Shown here in pieces: positions 45,164-54,536 of a DNA stretch of 64,000 nucleotides. The position numbers and the translations under genes were made by a program. Source of the DNA: Streptomyces halstedii (GTDB taxonomy: Bacteria; Actinomycetota; Actinomycetes; Streptomycetales; Streptomycetaceae); NCBI GenBank assembly GCA_000720535.1, contig JOAZ01000009.1, positions 62,001-126,000 of the forward strand, in the 5' to 3' direction. Numbering within the stretch: the first letter of the stretch is position 1; each line of letters starts with the position of its first letter. Under the pieces are notes generated by a model. The model had not been told where the DNA came from. It was given only the letters and a program-made list of their open reading frames with translations, and did not search any database.

Positions 45164-48100
45164 ATGAGCACCCGACTGGTACACCGCCCGGCCAGGACGA
45201 CCAGGCCTCCGGCCGCCCCCGGACCACGCACCATCGAGGCACCGCCCAACCTGCCCGAGGGCAAGGCGGGCAGCATCGCCATGTCGCTGCTGCCCGTGGC
45301 AGGGGTCATGTCCTCCGTCGTCATGATGACGGTCGTGCGCAACAGCCAGTTCGCGGGGCTCGGCGCGATCATCCTCGTCGTCACCGTCCTCGGCTCCGTC
45401 GCCCTCCTCTTCTCCCAGCGCGGCAAGGCCCAGCGCACCCGGCGCACCCAGCGGGAGGCCTACCTCGCCTATATCGAGGACCTGCGCGAGGAGTTGTCCG
45501 CCGAGGAGCGCACCCGGCGGGAGCGCGCCGACCTCCTCAACCCGCCCCCGCACGCCCTGTACGACATCGTGCGCGACCCCGCCCGGCTGTGGGAGCGCCG
45601 CCGGGCCGACCCCGACTTCCTGCGGGTGCGGATCGGCACCGGCGAGATGCCCGTACGCGATCTGCGGATCGCCGACCAGGGCTCGTCGGTGCTCACACCG
45701 CCCGACCTCTTCATGCTCAACGAGGCGTCGGCGCTGATGAACCGCTTCCGGACCGGCACCGAACTCCCTCTCACCGTCCCGCTCGACCGGGTGGGCGACA
45801 TCAGCGTCGTCGGGCCGCGCGAGGACTGCCTCCGGGTCGCCCGCGCGCTGCTCGTCCAGACGGCGGCCACGCACGCCCCCGACGACGTGGCGCTGGCACT
45901 CGCCGTGCCCGGCGACCGGATCGCCGACTGGGAGTGGGCCAAGTGGCTGCCCCACCTCCTGGACACGGAGCAGCTCGACGGACCGGTCGCCGCCCGCCGT
46001 ATCGCCCCGTCCGCCCCGCAGCTCGCCCGGCAGCTCGGCCCGGAGCTGCGCCGCCGCGCTTCCTACGCGGCCGAGGTACGCCGGGGCCTGGCCGGCCGGG
46101 ACGCCCTCACCATGACGTCGCGGCTCGTCGTCGTCGCGGACGGCCACGGCGAGGACGCGGTCGAACTGCCGCGTCCGGACGAGGCGGTCGGGCTGCGCGA
46201 GATGGGCGTCACCGTCCTGCACCTCCTGGCGGAGCGGGTCCAGGAACCGGGGCAGGTGGGCGTCCGGATCACCGTCGACGGCGGCCAGGTGGTGATCGAG
46301 GACCTGCGCGAGGAGGAACCGGTCGGCGCCCACGGCGACGTGGACGAGGTGGGCGCCCCGTTCGCCGAGGGCCTGGCCCGGATGCTCGCACCCTCGCGCC
46401 TGTCGGCCGAATCGCTGGTGGACGCCCCGCTGTCCGGGCCCGTCGACTTCGCCGGCCTGCTCGGCATCGACGACGTGGCCCGCCTGGACCTGTCCCGCCT
46501 GTGGGCACCGCGACCCGAACGCGCCTTCCTGCGGGTGCCGATCGGCGTCAACGACGCGCGCGAACCGGTGCTGCTGGACCTCAAGGAGTCCTCGGAGCTG
46601 GGCATGGGACCGCACGGTCTCTGTGTCGGCGCCACCGGTTCGGGCAAGTCGGAACTTCTGCGGTCCCTCGTCCTCGCCCTCGTGACCACCCACCCGCCCG
46701 AGGACCTCGCCCTGGTCCTCGTCGACTACAAGGGCGGGGCCACCTTCGCCCCCTTCGCGAAGCTGCCGCACGTCGCCGGCGTCATCACCAACCTGGAGAA
46801 CCAGGCGGGCCTCGTGGAGCGCGTGCACGCCTCACTCGCCGGGGAGGTCAAGCGCCGCCAGCAGACCCTCAAGGACGCGGGCAACATAGCCGACATCGGG
46901 GACTACGCCGCGCTGCGCGCCACCGGACGGCCGGACCTGGACCCGCTCCCGCACCTCTTCGTCGTCATCGACGAGTTCGGTGAACTCCTCACCGCCAAGC
47001 CGGACTTCATCGACCTGTTCCTGTCCATCGGCCGCATCGGGCGCTCCATCGGCGTCCATCTCCTGCTCTCCAGCCAGCGCATCGAGGGCGGCAAGCTCAA
47101 GGGTCTGGACACCTACCTCTCCTACCGGCTCGGCCTGCGCACCTTCTCCGCCGACGAGTCCCGTACCGTGCTGGACACGGCCGACGCCTTCCACCTGCCG
47201 CCGCTCCCCGGCTTCGGCTATCTCAAGGTGGACACCAGCCACTACGAGCGTTTCAAGGCCAGTTACGTCTCCGGCGCCTACCGCGGCCCCGCCGAACGCA
47301 CCGACGAGGACGACACCGGCCCCCTGGCGCTGGCGTACGAGGCCTACAACACCCTCGGGGACCCCGAGACGCCCGGTGCGCCCGAACCGGCGTCCCGGCG
47401 CCGCGAGACGGGCCCGACCGAGATGGGCGTCGTCGTCGGCCAGCTGGAGGAGGCCGCAGCGGCACCGGTCCGCGGCATCTGGCTGCCGCCCCTGCCCGAC
47501 GCGATCTCCCTGGACCGGGCCGCCGGCCCCCTGGACGCGGGGCCGCGCGGCATGCAGCTCTCCCGTCGGCGCGGCACCCTGCGGATTCCGCTCGGCCTGC
47601 TCGACGACCCGGCCCGGCAGTGGCAGGGGCAGTGGTACCTGGACCTCACCGTGGCGGGCGGCCACGTCGCCCTGATCGGCGGTCCGCAGTCCGGCAAGAC
47701 GACCCTGCTGCGCACCCTGGTCCTGTCCCTCGCGCTCACCCACACCCCGCAGGAGGTCGGCGTCTACGGCCTCGACCTGGTCGGCGGCGGCCTCCAGGCC
47801 CTGGGCGGCCTGCCGCACGTCGGCGGCATCGCCGGACGTGCCGACCGCGAGCGCGCCGCCCGGACGGTCGAGGTGGTCCGGAGCATGCTCGCCACACGCG
47901 AGGACCTCTTCCGCGAACACGGCATCGACTCGGTCGAGCAGTTGCGCACCCTGCACCGGGCGGGCCGGCTGCCGCAGCTGGCGTCCGCCGAGATCGTGCT
48001 CGTGATCGACGGCTTCGGGGCGCTGCGCGACGACTTCGACGACCTGGACGAGGCGGTCGGGGACGTCCTCAAACGCGGTGGCGGTTACGGCATCCACGTC

Positions 48101-49141
48101 GTCGCCGGGATGCTGCGCTGGAACGACGTGCGCATCGCGGTCCAGTCGGCCTTCGGCACCCGGATGGAACTGCGTCTGAACGACCCCGGCGAGTCGAGCA
48201 TCGAGCGCAAGCTCGCCCAGACCCTGTCACCCGAGGAGCCCGGCCGGGTCCTGACCGACGGCAAGCTCTTCGCCCAGGCCGCGCTGCCGCGTACGGACGG
48301 CCTGTCCGACACCACGGACCTCGGCGCGGTGCTGGAGCGCTCGGCCCGCTCGATCCGCGCCGCGTGGAGCGGGGAGGTCGCCCAGCCCGTACGGGTCCTG
48401 CCGCACGTGGTGGAGCCCCACCTGCTCCCGGGGCCGGCCGCCGAGCCCCGCCGTGTGCCGATCGGCCTGGACCAGACCGCGCTCGCCCCCGCCCTGCTGG
48501 ACCTCTTCCACCACGATCAGCACCTGCTGGTCATGGGCGACAGCGAGTGCGGGAAGACGAACCTCCTCAAGACGGTCGCCCACGGCCTCATCGACCGCTA
48601 CGGGGAGGACGAACTGGTCTTCGCCGTCATGGACCCGCGACGGAGCCTGCGCGGCGCGATCCCGGAGGAGTACAACGGCGGGTACGCCTACAACAGCAAG
48701 CTGTGCGGGGCGCTCGCCGCCGGTATCGCCACCGAGCTGGAGAGGCGGCTGCCCGACGAGGGCGCCCGCCTGGAGGACCTGGAGCCCGGCAGCTGGGGCG
48801 GCGGCCCCCGGATCGTGGTGCTCGTCGACGACTACGACGTGCTGACCACGGCGGGCCAGTCGCCGCTCGCGCCCTTCCTGCCGTACATCCCCGCCGCGGT
48901 CGACATCGGCCTCCACTTCGTCCTGACGCGCAGGGTCGCGGGCGCCTCGCGCGGCATGTACGAGCAACTGGTGCAGGGGCTGCGTGAGTCGGGGGCCTCG
49001 GCCGTCCTCATGGCGGGCGACCGCGGCGAGGGCCAGCTGTTCCCCGGTGTGTACGCGAGCCGGCAGCCCGCGGGCCGGGGCGTGTTCATCCGCAGAGGAC
49101 AGCCGAACCGCCTGATCCAGACCGTGTACGCGCCCGCGTAG
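45164..49141 (+). CDS. eccC: type VII secretion ATPase EccC (EccCa-EccCb fused)
   Basis: 1325 aa. Two N-terminal membrane helices (about residues 38-90) are followed by three FtsK/SpoIIIE-type ATPase domains with P-loops at residues 489-496 (GATGSGKS), 839 on (GGPQSGKTT) and 1125 on (GDSECGKTN). The first domain has the Walker B-like LFVVIDEFGELL. EccC is the motor and substrate receptor of T7SS. The fused form is usual in Streptomyces. The natural clients are the Esx-like proteins and the toxin encoded just downstream. Confidence 0.95.
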   Translation: MSTRLVHRPARTTRPPAAPGPRTIEAPPNLPEGKAGSIAMSLLPVAGVMSSVVMMTVVRNSQFAGLGAIILVVTVLGSVALLFSQRGKAQRTRRTQREAYLAYIEDLREELSAEERTRRERADLLNPPPHALYDIVRDPARLWERRRADPDFLRVRIGTGEMPVRDLRIADQGSSVLTPPDLFMLNEASALMNRFRTGTELPLTVPLDRVGDISVVGPREDCLRVARALLVQTAATHAPDDVALALAVPGDRIADWEWAKWLPHLLDTEQLDGPVAARRIAPSAPQLARQLGPELRRRASYAAEVRRGLAGRDALTMTSRLVVVADGHGEDAVELPRPDEAVGLREMGVTVLHLLAERVQEPGQVGVRITVDGGQVVIEDLREEEPVGAHGDVDEVGAPFAEGLARMLAPSRLSAESLVDAPLSGPVDFAGLLGIDDVARLDLSRLWAPRPERAFLRVPIGVNDAREPVLLDLKESSELGMGPHGLCVGATGSGKSELLRSLVLALVTTHPPEDLALVLVDYKGGATFAPFAKLPHVAGVITNLENQAGLVERVHASLAGEVKRRQQTLKDAGNIADIGDYAALRATGRPDLDPLPHLFVVIDEFGELLTAKPDFIDLFLSIGRIGRSIGVHLLLSSQRIEGGKLKGLDTYLSYRLGLRTFSADESRTVLDTADAFHLPPLPGFGYLKVDTSHYERFKASYVSGAYRGPAERTDEDDTGPLALAYEAYNTLGDPETPGAPEPASRRRETGPTEMGVVVGQLEEAAAAPVRGIWLPPLPDAISLDRAAGPLDAGPRGMQLSRRRGTLRIPLGLLDDPARQWQGQWYLDLTVAGGHVALIGGPQSGKTTLLRTLVLSLALTHTPQEVGVYGLDLVGGGLQALGGLPHVGGIAGRADRERAARTVEVVRSMLATREDLFREHGIDSVEQLRTLHRAGRLPQLASAEIVLVIDGFGALRDDFDDLDEAVGDVLKRGGGYGIHVVAGMLRWNDVRIAVQSAFGTRMELRLNDPGESSIERKLAQTLSPEEPGRVLTDGKLFAQAALPRTDGLSDTTDLGAVLERSARSIRAAWSGEVAQPVRVLPHVVEPHLLPGPAAEPRRVPIGLDQTALAPALLDLFHHDQHLLVMGDSECGKTNLLKTVAHGLIDRYGEDELVFAVMDPRRSLRGAIPEEYNGGYAYNSKLCGALAAGIATELERRLPDEGARLEDLEPGSWGGGPRIVVLVDDYDVLTTAGQSPLAPFLPYIPAAVDIGLHFVLTRRVAGASRGMYEQLVQGLRESGASAVLMAGDRGEGQLFPGVYASRQPAGRGVFIRRGQPNRLIQTVYAPA

Positions 49142-49177
49142 CAGCTCACCTCCTGACCCAGAAGGAACCGACGCCGC

Positions 49178-50596
49178 ATGACCAAGGACGTCATCGCCCT
49201 CACCACCCGTATGCCCGACCCCTGGACCGTGCTGGTGGGGCTGCTCTCCGGGGGGCCCGACAAGCTGGTGGACACCCATGCCGACGGCGCCGTCGTCCAG
49301 CTCTGCGACGCGGAGGGCCGCCCCCTGGTCTCCGTCGAGGCGCCGTTGCTCGTCCAGGTCGCCGGGGAGGCGGAACGCCTGCTCGGCGCCACGGCACCGC
49401 CGGTTCCCTTCTGGTGGACGGAGGCCCGCGCCACCACGGGCGTCGCGGAGGCGGAACGGCTCGCGGGCACCTTCGCCGCCCGGCTCGCCCACCTGGCCGG
49501 CGGCTCGGCCTGGCCACCGGAGGCCGCCCGTTCACTGGCCGTGGTGCCCACCGACGGGGTGGGCGTCGCCCCCGTCCCGGCGGCCGCGGTGCCCGCCGTC
49601 GACGTACTCACCGAGAAGGTCGCCGTCGTCATCCAGGACCGCCCGGTGGTCGCCCTGACCGCGTGGCTCGCCGACGCCTTCCGGGCCGCCGCCGAGTCGG
49701 GCCTGGGGCTCCAGGTCGTCACCCCGCCCGGGACGACGCTCTCCCCCGCGGCACGCCACATCCTGAGCACCTGGCCGTCCCGCTGGATCGTCCAGGACGA
49801 GCGGGACGGCTACTACGACGGACTGTCCGGGGCCGTACTCCGCTGGCAGGAAGGCATGTTCGCCCCCGTTCCGGGGTCCGGCGCCATCCCCGAGGACCTG
49901 CGGGCCCTGGTCGCCGCCACCTACCAGGAGACGGCGGACACGGCCGAACGCCAACTGGCGCTGACGTTCCGCTCGGTCCACCCCGCCGACGACCGCCTGG
50001 TGCTCGGGGGCGGCCTGGAGTCCGTGTGGACCGAGCTCACCGGCGCGCCCCCGGCGGGCTGGGGGACGGCGGAACCCGCCAACCTCCCCTGGTCACCGCA
50101 GCGCCTGACCGACCTCGCGTTCGAGCGGGCGCCCGAACCGACGTGGACCGTCGTCGTCGGCACGCCGGACCGGCCCGGCATCGCCACGGTGCGCGTCACC
50201 CGGACGACGGCGGGTGTGGAGGAGGAGGTGACGCTGGCGTTCGGGTACGGGCCGGACGAGGAGATACCGCTGGACGCGCTGCCCCGGGCCGCCGAGGTGC
50301 TCGCCACCCGCCACCGGCTCCAGTCGATGCTCGTCCAGCTCCGCAAGGCCCGCCGCGACCTCGCGGTGCCGCCCCGCTTCGAGGGCCCCGGCGTCCCGCT
50401 GGCCTTCGTACTCGGCGCGGAGGAGGTCCGGCAGATCCCCGGGGACCGTGCCCGGAACACCCCGCTGTCCGCCCGCCCGGTCCACCTGGGCCCGCGCGCC
50501 CGTCCCGCGCTGTACTACCCGCTGCCGGGCGATCCGTCGGACCTCGCGGGCTGGTCCGACTTCGAGCGGCTGGTACGCCATCTCAAAGGCACCTGA
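49178..50596 (+). CDS. DUF6177-like protein of the type VII locus
   Basis: 472 aa, with AGAAGGAAC upstream. No signal peptide or membrane helix. From memory it resembles the DUF6177 proteins found next to EccC in Streptomyces T7SS loci. Recognisable stretches include TEKVAVVIQDRPVVALTAWL and the C-terminal LGPRARPALYYPLPGDPSDLAGWSDFERL. Its role is not known. Position between EccC and the Esx genes suggests a cytoplasmic accessory or chaperone. Confidence 0.75.
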   Translation: MTKDVIALTTRMPDPWTVLVGLLSGGPDKLVDTHADGAVVQLCDAEGRPLVSVEAPLLVQVAGEAERLLGATAPPVPFWWTEARATTGVAEAERLAGTFAARLAHLAGGSAWPPEAARSLAVVPTDGVGVAPVPAAAVPAVDVLTEKVAVVIQDRPVVALTAWLADAFRAAAESGLGLQVVTPPGTTLSPAARHILSTWPSRWIVQDERDGYYDGLSGAVLRWQEGMFAPVPGSGAIPEDLRALVAATYQETADTAERQLALTFRSVHPADDRLVLGGGLESVWTELTGAPPAGWGTAEPANLPWSPQRLTDLAFERAPEPTWTVVVGTPDRPGIATVRVTRTTAGVEEEVTLAFGYGPDEEIPLDALPRAAEVLATRHRLQSMLVQLRKARRDLAVPPRFEGPGVPLAFVLGAEEVRQIPGDRARNTPLSARPVHLGPRARPALYYPLPGDPSDLAGWSDFERLVRHLKGT

Positions 50597-50714
50597 GGGG
50601 ATATGGCGTTCCGTCATGGAACAGCCACAGTGACCGGATAGCCGATTGCACCGGCCATGTCCGGTTGATAGACATGAATATTCGTACGGTTGTTCAGACT
50701 GCTGGGGGAATCAG
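50597..50714 (+). promoter_or_regulatory. intergenic region before the Esx genes with two inverted repeats
   Basis: This 118-base gap is A/T-richer than its surroundings. It contains GTTCC-GTCAT-GGAAC (50608-50622) and ACCGG-CCATGT-CCGGT (50650-50665), then TTGATA (50665-50670) and an A/T run. GGGGGAA before the ATG is the ribosome-binding site. A separate promoter for the abundant Esx proteins is likely here, but I cannot fix its -10 box. Confidence 0.4.
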
Positions 50715-51050
50715 ATGAAGTTCGACATGGGGGCATCGGCTCTGACGAACCTGATGTCGCGTTCGCAGGAGTCGAGTACGGACCTCGGCGACCTGATCCG
50801 TCAGCTCATCGCGGCCGCGCAGCCGCTGGAGGGCAAGTTCAACGGTGCGGGCCGGGTGGCGTTCGACTCGTTCAAGGAGCGTTCGGACGAGATCACGGCG
50901 GCGCTGAACGGTTCGCTGGCCGCGCTGCTCGGGGGCCAGTCCGGGATGGACGCGGCGTTCGGCACGGGCGACCAGGAGCAGGGCGACAACGCGACGTCCC
51001 TGATGGCGTCGGCGAACTTCGACGCGGCCCGCTTCTCGGGCCGCGGCTGA
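50715..51050 (+). CDS. Esx/WXG100-like secreted protein 1
   Basis: 111 aa from ATG 50715. It is an all-helical hairpin candidate. The turn normally marked WxG reads FNG (GKFNGAGRVAFDSF, about residues 41-54), so the Trp is replaced by Phe. The C-terminal part is Gly/Asn-rich and flexible. With the next gene it forms the usual adjacent pair of Esx partners, expected to heterodimerise and be exported by EccC. Confidence 0.85.
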   Translation: MKFDMGASALTNLMSRSQESSTDLGDLIRQLIAAAQPLEGKFNGAGRVAFDSFKERSDEITAALNGSLAALLGGQSGMDAAFGTGDQEQGDNATSLMASANFDAARFSGRG

Positions 51051-51103
51051 CCGTCCCGCTCGCGACGACCTATTCCGATCTCATCTCACGGGGAGAAGTG
51101 ACC

Positions 51104-51415
51104 ATGGCTGGGGACAGTGACCGTCGTTCGTACGACACCGGCGCGTCGACCGAGGCGCAGGGCAACATCCAGGCGGTGATCGGCCGTCTGGAGCAGGTGA
51201 TCCGGGCGCGGGACGCCCAGGTGAAGGCGGCCATGGCGGACTTCGCCGCCGACGGCGTGGCCGACGAGTACCACGGCAAGGAACTGCGCTGGAACACCAC
51301 CTCGCAGGAGGTCCGCAACATCATCCAGCTGCTGAAGACGACGCTGGAGAAGAACGACGACACGGCGCACCAGACGCTCGCACGCGCCAAGGCGGCGGTC
51401 GACAACATCGGCTGA
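51104..51415 (+). CDS. Esx/WXG100-like secreted protein 2
   Basis: 103 aa from ATG 51104, with GGGGAGAAG upstream. Helix one covers EAQGNIQAVIGRLEQVIRAR. The loop region is GVADEYHGKELRW, with no standard WxG. Helix two covers EVRNIIQLLKTTLEKN. It is the second member of the Esx pair, 53 bases after the first. A 5-bp stem hairpin just after the stop is weak. Confidence 0.85.
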   Translation: MAGDSDRRSYDTGASTEAQGNIQAVIGRLEQVIRARDAQVKAAMADFAADGVADEYHGKELRWNTTSQEVRNIIQLLKTTLEKNDDTAHQTLARAKAAVDNIG

Positions 51416-51519
51416 GCCGCTGCCGCCCGCGGCGGGAGGAGCGTTCCTGCCGTGCGGGTGGCACGTGGTGGTGGTCGTACGGCAGCGGATCGGTATACGG
51501 GGCGGGGGAACGGGACGTC

Positions 51520-51948
51520 ATGTCGGCGTGGGACATCAAGCCGCAGGGGGTACAGGGCCAGTTGCAGGTCACCGGCACACACGCCGGTGACCTGGAGAAG
51601 GCGCTGACGGCTCTGGTCACGACGATGTCGGAGGCGGCGACGGCCGCGGGGACGGCAGTGCCGGGCACGGAGGCCGCGGCACCGCTGCAAGGCCCGGTGC
51701 CGGTGGGGGCGGCGCCGTTGTCGCAACCCGCGGTGGGGCCGGTGGCCTCGGCGCTGAGCCAGTACCTCTCCGTACGGCAGAGCGATCTGAAGTCGATGGC
51801 GGAACGCATCCAGGCGGCCGTCCTGGGGGCGGCGAAGGCCACCAACGAGTACATGGCGGGCGACCTGGACGCCGCGAAGCACGCACAGGACGCGGCGAAG
51901 GCCGTACGCCTGGACCTGTTGAAGGACGCGCCGGGGGGCCGCAAGTGA
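51520..51948 (+). CDS. DUF6507-like small protein of the type VII locus
   Basis: 142 aa from ATG 51520. It is predicted helical throughout, with an N-terminal segment (MSAWDIKPQGVQGQLQVTG) and a long helix ending KHAQDAAKAVRLDLLK. It resembles the DUF6507 proteins that accompany Streptomyces T7SS effectors. Its stop overlaps the toxin start (GTGA). A targeting partner or chaperone for the toxin N-terminus is likely, as small helical proteins coded before LXG-type toxins often serve this role. Confidence 0.78.
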   Translation: MSAWDIKPQGVQGQLQVTGTHAGDLEKALTALVTTMSEAATAAGTAVPGTEAAAPLQGPVPVGAAPLSQPAVGPVASALSQYLSVRQSDLKSMAERIQAAVLGAAKATNEYMAGDLDAAKHAQDAAKAVRLDLLKDAPGGRK

Positions 51949-54536
51949 GCGACGACAAGCCGATAGCCCTTGAGGGCATCCCGGTCTTCACCGGGAATCT
52001 GGCGACGCTCGACGTGAAGGTCACCGAGCTGTCCTCGGCCGCGGAGACCATCGCGACGACCACCGGGGACGTCCACAGCAGCTTCGGCGGCCTTCAGGCC
52101 TTCTACCAGGCCCCCGAGGCGGAGCAGCTCTTCGCCACGACGAAGCCGGTCGTGGACACCGGCCAGACGCTGAAGTCCGATCTCACGGCCATTTCGCGGG
52201 CGTTGAGCACATACTCGGACGAGGTGTATCCGCTGGTCGAGAAGTTGAAGGAGATCAAGCGGGACGCCGGGGCGTTCCTCGTCAAGATCAACGCCGACGA
52301 CAAGTGGCGCGAGGACGGCGACCTGATCGACGAGAACAACCACCGCCGCGACCAGATCGCCGACACCCTGGCCGCGTTCCAGGACGCGGAGATCGCCTGC
52401 TACAACAAGATCGTCGCTCTGGTCTGCGGCGTGCCGCTGAAGAAGAGCGACGGCTCCGACAGCGCGCACCAGTACGGCTTCGACGCCGAGACCTACAAGC
52501 ACGCCGAAGGCCTCCCCTGGGGCGACCCGCTCGTCGAGTCGATCCCGGGGTGGCAGGTGTGGGAGCACGCCTGGGAGTTCACCAAGGGCTTCTTCGTCGA
52601 CGGGGTGTGGGGCACGATCAAGGGCCTGGGCACCCTGGTCGGTTACGACGGCTTCGACGCGGCCGGCCAGGCGTGGAAGGGCCTGGCCCAGCTCGCCACC
52701 GGCGTGGTGATCAGCGTCGTCCCCGTCGCCGGGGAGATGTTCTGGAGCGCCGACGACAAGGACATGCCCGGCTGGCTGCGTGACTCGCGCACCGCGGTCA
52801 AGGAGACCGGCAAGGCGCTGCTGGCGTGGGACCAGTGGGGCGAGAACCCGTCCCGCGCGGCGGGCGCCGTCACCTTCAACGTCGTGACCACCGTCTTCAC
52901 CGGCGGCACCGGCGCCGCGGCCTCCGGCGCCGGCAAGGGCGCGCTCGCCGCCAAGGCCCTGACGGCGGCGGGCAAGGTGGGCCGGTTCGTCGACCCGATG
53001 ACGTACGTCTTCAAGGGCGCGGGCGTCGGCCTGTCGAAGATCGGCGACGTCATGGCCGGCCTCAAGAACCTGGGCAAGGTCGAAATCCCGCCCCTCCCCG
53101 ACAACGTCCTGACCCTCCCCGCCGGCTGGACCCGCCTCACAGACGGCACCCTCGACGTCCCGGCCGGCGCCACCCTCCCCGACGGCGCGGTCAGACTCCC
53201 CGACGGCACCGTCAGACTCCCGGAGGGCACGATCGCCCTCCCCGAAGGAACCGTGAAGAACCCCTTCGACGAAGGCGCCGCCTACGCCGACCTCAAGGGC
53301 AACCTCTACGACGAACACGGCAACGTCGTCCAGAAGGCAGCGGATGCCCCCAGGGAAGCGGGCAGGACGACCGACACGGACACCCCGGACCACACCCGCG
53401 CGGAAACCCCGGCCAGGCAGCCGGTGCTGGCCGGAGCGGGGGCGCGGGCGGGCGACGGCCCGGGCGACGTCGGACGGGCCGGGGACAAGGTGCCGGGAGG
53501 CGGGATACCCGGCGGCGCCCCCGGCGGCGTGGCCCACAACATGCCGAGCAACAGCCTGGATCCCCACGGGGCTGCTGGCCGCCCGGGCGACGGTACGCCG
53601 GGAGGCGGTACCGGTCCTGGGCCGCACGGAAGCAAGGCTGACGGGGATCTACCCGAGAGCAAACCCCACCCACACCCCGGTGAGCCCGATACCAGGCGTA
53701 GTAGTGCAGAGCCAGAAACGCGTCACCACCCAGAAGGCATGGAACACAATGGCGGCGAAGCTGGATTTGACAGCAACGTCACTGATGGGCCTGGAGCTCC
53801 CCATGGCGCCCATGCTGACGGAGCCGACGGCCAAACAGTCCCGCCTGACCCCTTCGGTGCCGGCCGACGTGACCCGATGGCCCGTGGGGGCGCGACGGAA
53901 GAGCAGCTCCGTGCAGCGATAAAAGAGATTCCTGGCAAACAGCGCCCGAAGCCGAATGTTCTCGAAAGGGTACTCGATCGACTCGCATCGGAACCCGATG
54001 GTCACCGAATTGCCGAAATTATTGGTTCAGGCCACTTCAGCAAGAGTGACGGTTTCGGCCAGGTCGTATCTTCCCTCGGGGCGAACAAGACTGCCATGTT
54101 CCGGCCCGGCGCCGACCAGCTCATATTCGCTGATGACCTTGTACGGAGCGGCGTCCCGGCACACTCCATCGATTTTGAGCACAAAGTTCCCGTCGGCTCC
54201 GATTTGGACATCCGAATCAAAACCGACTCGGGAGAGATTTATGGATACCAGCTGAAACATCTCAACGACCCTCTTGACCCCGTCAGTGAAATCACAAGGG
54301 GCAAGTACCTCCTCCAACTGGCGAAGGCCGAGGCGGACTACCGCGTGTTCCTCGTCGATGGAGGTCGCGGAACATGCGCCAGCTGGGTAGCCGACGGCTA
54401 CTATAATGCTCTCATGGATGTGCATCACGGGCGCAACGGCGCCAAGGGGGAAGGAATTACCTTCGTGATCCGCCTCGAAGACGGGACGCTCGTAGTCCCC
54501 CCCGGTAGCAAGTTCGACCCCAAGGACGCCCTGTGA
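51945..54536 (+). CDS. type VII polymorphic toxin with PD-(D/E)xK-like nuclease tip
   Basis: 863 aa from GTG 51945. Residues about 1-130 are helical with Esx-like spacing and would be the T7SS targeting part. The middle (about 190-390) includes hydrophobic helices. A linker of LPDG/LPEG repeats (about 385-425) and a Pro/Gly/His-rich region (about 470-650) lead to a C-terminal toxin domain (about 655-863). There SDLDIRIKTDSGEIYGYQLK places D755 and Q769-x-K771 as a D...QxK nuclease signature, with an upstream Glu in FEHKV. QxK instead of ExK is known in Mrr-like nucleases. GC falls sharply from about 53650, so the tip was probably swapped in by recombination. Coupled to an immunity gene. Confidence 0.82.
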   Translation: MSDDKPIALEGIPVFTGNLATLDVKVTELSSAAETIATTTGDVHSSFGGLQAFYQAPEAEQLFATTKPVVDTGQTLKSDLTAISRALSTYSDEVYPLVEKLKEIKRDAGAFLVKINADDKWREDGDLIDENNHRRDQIADTLAAFQDAEIACYNKIVALVCGVPLKKSDGSDSAHQYGFDAETYKHAEGLPWGDPLVESIPGWQVWEHAWEFTKGFFVDGVWGTIKGLGTLVGYDGFDAAGQAWKGLAQLATGVVISVVPVAGEMFWSADDKDMPGWLRDSRTAVKETGKALLAWDQWGENPSRAAGAVTFNVVTTVFTGGTGAAASGAGKGALAAKALTAAGKVGRFVDPMTYVFKGAGVGLSKIGDVMAGLKNLGKVEIPPLPDNVLTLPAGWTRLTDGTLDVPAGATLPDGAVRLPDGTVRLPEGTIALPEGTVKNPFDEGAAYADLKGNLYDEHGNVVQKAADAPREAGRTTDTDTPDHTRAETPARQPVLAGAGARAGDGPGDVGRAGDKVPGGGIPGGAPGGVAHNMPSNSLDPHGAAGRPGDGTPGGGTGPGPHGSKADGDLPESKPHPHPGEPDTRRSSAEPETRHHPEGMEHNGGEAGFDSNVTDGPGAPHGAHADGADGQTVPPDPFGAGRRDPMARGGATEEQLRAAIKEIPGKQRPKPNVLERVLDRLASEPDGHRIAEIIGSGHFSKSDGFGQVVSSLGANKTAMFRPGADQLIFADDLVRSGVPAHSIDFEHKVPVGSDLDIRIKTDSGEIYGYQLKHLNDPLDPVSEITRGKYLLQLAKAEADYRVFLVDGGRGTCASWVADGYYNALMDVHHGRNGAKGEGITFVIRLEDGTLVVPPGSKFDPKDAL

